Positions 59,068 to 64,000 of a DNA stretch of 64,000 bases are shown one piece after another. Below the pieces are notes generated by a model. The model was given only the letters and a program-made list of their open reading frames with translations. It was not told the origin of the DNA and made no database searches. This DNA comes from Demequina lignilytica (GTDB taxonomy: Bacteria; Actinomycetota; Actinomycetes; Actinomycetales; Demequinaceae). The DNA lies in contig NZ_JAUHPX010000010.1 in assembly GCF_030418305.1 (NCBI RefSeq), positions 1 through 64,000 of the forward strand, read 5' to 3'. How positions within the stretch are numbered: position 1 is the first letter of the stretch; the number at the start of each line of letters is the position of its first letter. A program made the translations under genes and the position numbers.

Positions 59068-59421
59068 ATGCGAACCGTCTCGCTGGCCGGCGCCGTCGCC
59101 CTCGCCGCGATGCTGTGCGCGTGCTCGGCCTCCGAGACGGACGTGCGCGACACCCGCGAGCCCGACGCCGTCGGGACGGTCGTGAGCGTCGAGGCCGGCG
59201 CGGGCTCGTTCGACGTCGAGTTCGCGCCCGACGCCGGCTACGAGTACTTCGACGGCACCACCTTCGCGTTCGCCGACGGCGGCGCGCTCGAGTCGGCGAC
59301 GGGGGAGGCGCTCACCGCCTCGGACCTGGCGGTCGGGGACCACCTGGAGGTCTGGGTCGAGTCGTGCGCGGAGTCGTTCCCCGTGCAGTGCCCGGATCCG
59401 GTGGGCAGACTGGTGCCGTGA
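59068..59421 (+). CDS. small lipoprotein of unknown function
   Basis: A 117-residue protein with a lipobox (LCAC, Cys 19) after a short signal peptide. The mature part is a small beta-rich domain (VGTVVSVEAGAGSFDVEFA, then LAVGDHLEVWVESCAE) resembling an OB-like module with two Cys residues. No family recognised. The stop overlaps the GTG of the following gene (GTGA). Confidence 0.65.
   Translation: MRTVSLAGAVALAAMLCACSASETDVRDTREPDAVGTVVSVEAGAGSFDVEFAPDAGYEYFDGTTFAFADGGALESATGEALTASDLAVGDHLEVWVESCAESFPVQCPDPVGRLVP
59406..59411 (+). promoter_or_regulatory. -10 box CAGACT, leaderless start
   Basis: CAGACT is followed by exactly six bases and GTG 59418. It lies inside the end of the lipoprotein gene. 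Confidence 0.4.
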
Positions 59422-60200
59422 CCCCGGTCGAGATCTCGCTGGTCGGCGGCCCCACCGCGGTGCTGCGGTATGCGGGGCTGACCTGGCTGACCGACCCCAC
59501 CTTCGACCAGCCGGGCGTGTACGGCAACCTCGAGAAGACCGCCGGCCCCGCGTTCGGGCCCGAGCACATCGGACACGTGCACGTGGTGCTGCTGAGCCAC
59601 GACCAGCACGAGGACAACCTGGACCGCTCCGGCCGGGCGGCGCTCGCGGAGGCGGGCCACGTGCTCTCCACGCCGTCCGCGGCGGACCGGATCCCCGGCG
59701 TCACCGGTCTGAAGCCCTGACACAGCGTCTCGGTCCTGGGCCATCACGCGCCCGTGACGGTGACCGCCGTCCCCGCGCAGCACGGCCCCGACGCGGTGGC
59801 CGAGCAGCTGGGCGACGTCACCGGCTTCGTGCTCGAGGCGCCCGGCTGGCCGACCCTGTACTTCTCCGGGGACAACTCGGAGACCGCGGTGGTCGCGCGC
59901 GTCGCGCGCCGCTTCCCCGACGTCGAGATCGCGCTCGTGTGCGCGGGCGCCGCGCGGGTCGCGCGCCTGGACGATGCGCTGCTCACCCTCGACGCCGCGC
60001 GCACGCTCGAGGTGGCCGGGCTGTGGCCCGCCGCGACGGTGGTGCCGATCCACGTCGACGACTGGGCGCACTTCTCCCAGCCCCGCCACGACCTGCGCGA
60101 GGCGGTGCGCGACGCGCCTGGTCGGGACCGCATCGTCCTGCTGGAGAAGGGCGCCTCGACCCGTCTCCCGCGCGCGAGCGCGGCCCTCCTGCACGCCTAG
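59418..60200 (+). pseudogene. MBL-fold metallo-hydrolase interrupted by one TGA
   Basis: A metallo-beta-lactamase-fold protein (UlaG-like group) of about 260 codons, read in a single frame but with TGA at codon 101 (59718-59720). Before the stop the metal motif LLSHDQHEDNLD (about residue 62) is visible; after it the same frame continues HSVSVLGHHAPVTVTAVPAQHG and later LYFSGDNSET and VPIHVDDWAHF, all expected for the family. The residue at the stop is normally Trp in relatives, so TGG to TGA is the likely change. Either a recent pseudogene, a sequencing error, or read-through. Confidence 0.8.
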
Positions 60201-60203
60201 ACT
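60198..60203 (+). promoter_or_regulatory. -10 box TAGACT, leaderless argS
   Basis: TAGACT is followed by exactly six bases and the GTG of argS at 60210; its TAG is also the stop codon of the preceding gene. Confidence 0.6.
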
Positions 60204-60209
60204 GGACGG

Positions 60210-61883
60210 GTGACACCCGAAGAGCTCTCCGCCACCATCCGCACGTGCCTGCTCGAAGGCATCGACGACTCGGACTTCCAGCTGTCCCCGTTCGACGTCC
60301 CGGAGGTGCGCGTCGAACGCCCCCGCCAGCGCGAGCACGGCGACTGGGCCACCAACGTGGCGATGCAGCTCGCGAAGAAGGCGGGCTCGAACCCGCGCGA
60401 CTTCGCCGCCACGCTCGTCGAGCGGCTCGCCGCCGTCGAGGGCATCGACTCCGCGGAGGTCGCGGGCCCCGGGTTCATCAACATCCGCCTGGCGGCCGAC
60501 GCCGCCGGCCTGCTCGCCAAGGGGATCGTCGACTACGGCAAGGACTACGGCCGGGGCGAGTCGCTCACGAGCCACACCGTGAACCTCGAGTTCGTCTCCG
60601 CGAACCCGACCGGTCCCGTGCACCTGGGTGGCGCCCGCTGGGCCGCCGTGGGCGACTCCCTCGCCCGGCTCCTCGAGTTCCACGGCGCGACGGTCATCCG
60701 CGAGTACTACTTCAACGACCACGGCGTGCAGATCGACAACTTCGCGCGCTCGCTCGTCGCGGCGATCCTCGGTGAGGACACCCCCGAGGACGGCTACGGC
60801 GGCGACTACATCCAGGAGATCGCCAACCAGGTGCTCATCCAGGCCATGGAGGTGGGGGAGAGGGACCCGCTCGAGCTGCCCCGCGAGGAGCTGCAGGAGT
60901 TCTTCCGCGCCCGCGGCGTGCACCTGATGTTCGACCAGATCAAGGAGCAGCTGCACGACTTCGGCGTCGACTTCGACGTCTACTTCCACGAGGACTCGCT
61001 CCACAAGTCGGGCAAGGTCGAGAAGGCCGTCAAGGAGCTCAAGGAGTCGGGTGCGCTGTACGAGGCCGACGGCGCCTGGTGGCTCCGGTCGACCGATCAT
61101 GGCGACGACAAGGACCGCGTGGTGATCAAGTCGGACGGCCATCCCGCGTACATCGCCGGCGACATCGCGTACATCCGCGACAAGCACGAGCGCGGCGCCG
61201 ACCGCTTCATCTACCTGCTCGGTGCCGACCACCACGGCTACATCGCCCGCCTCAAGGCGGCCGCCGCGGCGCTCGGCTACGACCCCGACGCCGTCGAGGT
61301 GATCATCGGCCAGCTGGTCAACCTGGTGAAGGACGGCCAGCCGGTGCGCATGTCCAAGCGGGCCGGCACCGTGGTCACGCTGCTCGACCTGGTCGAGGTG
61401 GTGGGCGTCGACGCCGCCCGCTACGCGCTCGCGCGCTCGAGCGCGGACTCGACGCTCGACATCGACCTGGACCTGCTCGCCTCGGCGACCAAGGAGAACC
61501 CGGTCTTCTACGTGCAGTACGCGCACGCCCGGACCGCCGGCGTCGCCCGCAACGCCGCCGAGTACGGCATCCACCGCGAGGACGGCTTCGACCCGTCCGC
61601 GCTCACCCACGAGACGGAGTCCGTGCTGCTCGGCGTGCTGGGCGAGTTCCCGCGCGTGGTCGCGCAGGCCGTCGAGTTCCGCGAGCAGCACCGCGTGGCC
61701 CGATACCTCGAGGACGTCGCCGCGGCGTTCAACCAGTGGTACGACCGCACCCGCGTCACCCCGCAGGGCGACGAGGAGATCACCGACCTTCACCGCACCC
61801 GCCTGTGGCTCAACGACGCCGCGGGCCAGGTGCTCCGCAACGGCCTCCACCTGCTCGGTGTGAGCGCGCCCGAGAGGATGTGA
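60210..61883 (+). CDS. argS: arginyl-tRNA synthetase
   Basis: A 557-residue class I aminoacyl-tRNA synthetase charging tRNA-Arg. The HIGH motif appears as VHLGGARW (about residue 137), the KMSKS equivalent as RMSKRAGT (about 387). [15 protein letters not shown] and [15 protein letters not shown] are arginine-specific. The C-terminal anticodon-binding domain carries [14 protein letters not shown]. The start is a leaderless GTG. Three bases separate it from lysA, the usual argS-lysA pair. Confidence 0.95.
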   Translation: MTPEELSATIRTCLLEGIDDSDFQLSPFDVPEVRVERPRQREHGDWATNVAMQLAKKAGSNPRDFAATLVERLAAVEGIDSAEVAGPGFINIRLAADAAGLLAKGIVDYGKDYGRGESLTSHTVNLEFVSANPTGPVHLGGARWAAVGDSLARLLEFHGATVIREYYFNDHGVQIDNFARSLVAAILGEDTPEDGYGGDYIQEIANQVLIQAMEVGERDPLELPREELQEFFRARGVHLMFDQIKEQLHDFGVDFDVYFHEDSLHKSGKVEKAVKELKESGALYEADGAWWLRSTDHGDDKDRVVIKSDGHPAYIAGDIAYIRDKHERGADRFIYLLGADHHGYIARLKAAAAALGYDPDAVEVIIGQLVNLVKDGQPVRMSKRAGTVVTLLDLVEVVGVDAARYALARSSADSTLDIDLDLLASATKENPVFYVQYAHARTAGVARNAAEYGIHREDGFDPSALTHETESVLLGVLGEFPRVVAQAVEFREQHRVARYLEDVAAAFNQWYDRTRVTPQGDEEITDLHRTRLWLNDAAGQVLRNGLHLLGVSAPERM

Positions 61884-61885
61884 CC

Positions 61886-63241
61886 ATGAGCGCCACGGCA
61901 GCCCCCCACGCAGTGTTCTCGCACACCGTCGAGCGGGGGGAGGACGGGGCGCTCAGCGTCGGCGGCGTCGACGTCCGCGAGCTCGCCGGCCAGTACGGCA
62001 CCCCGCTCTACATCATCGACGAGCAGGACATGCGCGACCGCGCCTGCGCGTTCCGCGACCAGTTCGCCACCGCGTTCGGCCGCCACGGCGCCGAGGTGGA
62101 CGTCTACTACGCGTCGAAGGCGTTCCTGTCCTCGAAGGTGGCGCGCTGGATGCGCGCCGACGACCTCTGCATGGACGTCGCCTCCGGCGGCGAGCTCGAG
62201 ATCGCGCTGCGAGGCGGCATGCCCGCGGCGCGGCTGGGCCTCCACGGCAACAACAAGTCCGACGCCGAGCTGCGCCGGGCCCTCGAGGTGGGCGTGGGGC
62301 GGATCATCGTCGACTCGTTCACCGAGATCGAGACGCTCGACGCGATCGCGCGGGAGATGGGCACGGTCGCCCCGGTGCTGGTGCGCGTCACCACCGGCGT
62401 GCACGCGGGCGGCCACGAGTACATCGCCACCTCCCACGAGGACCAGAAGTTCGGCCTCTCCCTCGCCTCGGGCGCGGCGTTCGAGGCGCTCCTCGAGTGC
62501 CACGACGCCGAAGGGATCGACCTGCGCGGCATCCACACCCACATCGGATCCCAGATCCTGTCGCTCGCGGCGTTCCAGGAGAGCGCGGAGCGCATGCTGG
62601 GCCTGCGCGCGTCGTTCCTGATGGAGGCGGGCGTCGAGCTCCCGGAGGTGGACCTCGGCGGCGGCTACGCGATCCAGTACACGCCGCACGGCGAGGCGCT
62701 GAGCCCGCACGATGCGGCCTACGGCATGGCGGACGCGGTCGCCGCCGCGCTCGCCAAGGTCGGCGGCTCCTGGCCGCACTTCAGCATCGAGCCCGGACGG
62801 GCGATCGCGGGCCCCGCGGGCATGACGCTCTACCGCGTGGGCGTGGTCAAGCACGTCGCCCTCGATGACGGCGGCGAGCGCCAGTACGTCGCTGTCGACG
62901 GCGGCATGAGCGACAACATGCGCACCATCACCTACGGCGCGGAGTACACCGCGACCGTCGCGTCGCGGCTCTCGGACGCGGAGCCCGCCCTGTCGCGCGT
63001 GGTCGGCAAGCACTGCGAGAGCGGCGACATCGTCGTCCGCGACGTCGAGCTGCCGCACGACATCGCGCGCGGCGACCTGCTCGCGGTGCCCGCCACCGGC
63101 GCCTACGGGCGCGTGATGGCGCACAACTACAACGCGATGCTGCGGCCTGCCGTGGTCTCGGTCCGCGACGGCGAGTCGACGGTGCACATCCGCCGCGACA
63201 CCCTCGAGGACCTCTTCGCCTGGGACGTCGCGCCGGACTGA
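61886..63241 (+). CDS. lysA: diaminopimelate decarboxylase
   Basis: A 451-residue PLP enzyme for the last step of lysine synthesis. The PLP Lys is in YYASKAFLS (about residue 74); HTHIGSQI (about 217), DLGGGYAIQY (about 256) and EPGRAIAGPAG (about 302) form the cofactor pocket; the partner-subunit Cys lies in GKHCESGD (about 375). ATG 61886 has GAGAGG upstream. In many actinobacteria hom follows; here a terminator and a minus-strand gene follow instead. Confidence 0.94.
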   Translation: MSATAAPHAVFSHTVERGEDGALSVGGVDVRELAGQYGTPLYIIDEQDMRDRACAFRDQFATAFGRHGAEVDVYYASKAFLSSKVARWMRADDLCMDVASGGELEIALRGGMPAARLGLHGNNKSDAELRRALEVGVGRIIVDSFTEIETLDAIAREMGTVAPVLVRVTTGVHAGGHEYIATSHEDQKFGLSLASGAAFEALLECHDAEGIDLRGIHTHIGSQILSLAAFQESAERMLGLRASFLMEAGVELPEVDLGGGYAIQYTPHGEALSPHDAAYGMADAVAAALAKVGGSWPHFSIEPGRAIAGPAGMTLYRVGVVKHVALDDGGERQYVAVDGGMSDNMRTITYGAEYTATVASRLSDAEPALSRVVGKHCESGDIVVRDVELPHDIARGDLLAVPATGAYGRVMAHNYNAMLRPAVVSVRDGESTVHIRRDTLEDLFAWDVAPD

Positions 63242-63263
63242 GTCCGCATCGTCCCGGACGGGA

Positions 63264-63298
63264 CGAGGCCCGCGCCCCCCAGGGGGTCGCGGGCCTCG
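63264..63298. terminator. bidirectional terminator after lysA
   Basis: An 11-bp stem (CGAGGCCCGCG) with a C-run/G-run inner pairing lies between the convergent lysA and NmrA-like genes. Confidence 0.75.
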
Positions 63299-63314
63299 CG
63301 CGCGGTGCGGAACG

Positions 63315-64000
63315 TCAGACGGCGGCCTTGACCGCGGCCTCGAGCGAGGTCGGCGCACGGCCGATCAGCTGGACCAGGTCCGTCGAGCCGGTCTGCAGGT
63401 CGCCCTGGGCGATGGACGCGTCGATCGAGGCCCAGAAGCCCGCGGTGCCCTCGTCGAGGCCCGCCTCCACCATGCCGGCGGCGAGCTGGTCGACGGTGAC
63501 GTTGGTGTAGGTCACCTCGGTGCCCGACGCGGCGGTGACGGTCGCCGCGAGGTCCGCGAGAGTGAAGTCGACGCCGGCGAGCTCGTAGACCGGCTTGACC
63601 GCGTCGGCGGTCACGGCGGCCGCGGCGGCCTCCGCGAAGTCCTGGCGCGTCGCGGCCGAGATCACGGCCCCGTCGGTCGCGCCGACGATCGCGCCACGCT
63701 CGACGTAGCCGGGGACCTGGCCCGTGTAGTTCTCGATGTACCAGGAGTTGCGCAGCGCGACCGTCTCGATCGGGGAGGCGGTGAGGCGCTCCTCGGTGGC
63801 GAGGTGCTCGGGTGCGAGCGCGTTCGAGGTGGTGTCCGCCTTGAGGATCGACGTGTAGACGATCCGCGACACGCCGGCCGCCTCGGCGGCCTCGATCACC
63901 GCGACGTGCTGGGGAAGACGCCGGCCGGGCTCCGAGGCGGACACGAGGACCAGGCGGTCGACTCCCTCGAGCGCGGTGGCCAGGGTCTCCGGCCGGTCGT
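63315..64000 (-). CDS. NmrA-like/QorB NAD(P)H:quinone oxidoreductase, truncated by window edge
   Basis: The C-terminal 228 or so residues of an atypical short-chain dehydrogenase; the N-terminus with the nucleotide-binding Gly motif is outside the window. Visible parts: VSASEPGRR, VSRIVYTSILKAD, ALRNSWYIENY and YELAGVDFTLADLAATV, typical of QorB-like NmrA proteins. The frame stays open to the last base of the window. Role is probably quinone or redox-signal reduction; substrate uncertain. Confidence 0.78.
   Translation of the reverse strand, partial: DRPETLATALEGVDRLVLVSASEPGRRLPQHVAVIEAAEAAGVSRIVYTSILKADTTSNALAPEHLATEERLTASPIETVALRNSWYIENYTGQVPGYVERGAIVGATDGAVISAATRQDFAEAAAAAVTADAVKPVYELAGVDFTLADLAATVTAASGTEVTYTNVTVDQLAAGMVEAGLDEGTAGFWASIDASIAQGDLQTGSTDLVQLIGRAPTSLEAAVKAAV

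Noticed and set aside
1..64000. Prophage, integrase, transposase or CRISPR-Cas genes
   Set aside because: None of the coding regions shows such domains; no spacer-repeat array found by eye.

Overview
The window is one stretch of very GC-rich DNA from an actinomycete. Evidence: third codon positions are almost all G or C; there is a SigR/RsrA-type sigma/anti-sigma pair, a fused 2-oxoglutarate dehydrogenase (Kgd) and the 24-residue actinobacterial ribosomal protein bL37; sugar ABC operons lack their own ATPase; and many genes have a -10 box exactly six bases before an ATG or GTG (leaderless mRNAs). A Demequina- or Cellulomonas-like member of the Micrococcales fits best, but that placement is inference. 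No phage, insertion sequence or CRISPR array was seen.

Layout. 1-4.4 kb: conserved actinobacterial block (Rv3235-like protein, LysM protein, small HTH protein, SAF/CpaB-like and CpaE-like proteins). 4.4-10.3 kb: hisN, rsgA, an oxidoreductase, aroA, a DoxX-like protein, then sigR-rsrA. 10.4-16.4 kb: bL37, a PilT-type ATPase, kgd with a degenerate SGNH protein. 16.4-24 kb: ABC-2 exporter, two CNNM/CBS membrane proteins, an M15 peptidase, a class II aldolase under rhamnose-type control, and alanine dehydrogenase.

24-43 kb is accessory and catabolic. A LysR regulator (28.5 kb) sits among a cyclase, a flavin monooxygenase, a fumarylacetoacetate hydrolase-like enzyme, an MFS carrier, an extradiol-type VOC dioxygenase and a C-C-hydrolase-like alpha/beta hydrolase. 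Next come a GH78 alpha-L-rhamnosidase, a TetR regulator, a solute-binding lipoprotein, beta-phosphoglucomutase and a GH3 enzyme, then a P450 with a PDR-type reductase and an IclR regulator.

43-59 kb: patatin-like protein, a LacI regulator and tRNA-Arg, then a complete L-rhamnose system: rhamnose isomerase, fused rhamnulose-1-phosphate aldolase/lactaldehyde dehydrogenase, rhamnulokinase and lactate dehydrogenase on the minus strand; a LacI regulator, ABC transporter and second GH78 rhamnosidase on the plus strand. 59-64 kb: small lipoprotein, a metallo-hydrolase gene broken by one in-frame TGA, argS-lysA and a truncated NmrA-like gene.

How it fits together: two rhamnosidases, a GH3 enzyme, full rhamnose-to-pyruvate catabolism, a possible O-demethylating P450 and an extradiol ring-cleavage set, within about 35 kb, suggest use of plant rhamnoglucosides such as flavonoid glycosides, with both sugar and aromatic parts eaten. 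Near-identical 14-bp operators (TTGAAACGATTCAA type) tie the rhamnose genes at 51-53 kb to the aldolase 29 kb away. The pathway assignment is a hypothesis; the operators and gene content are read directly.
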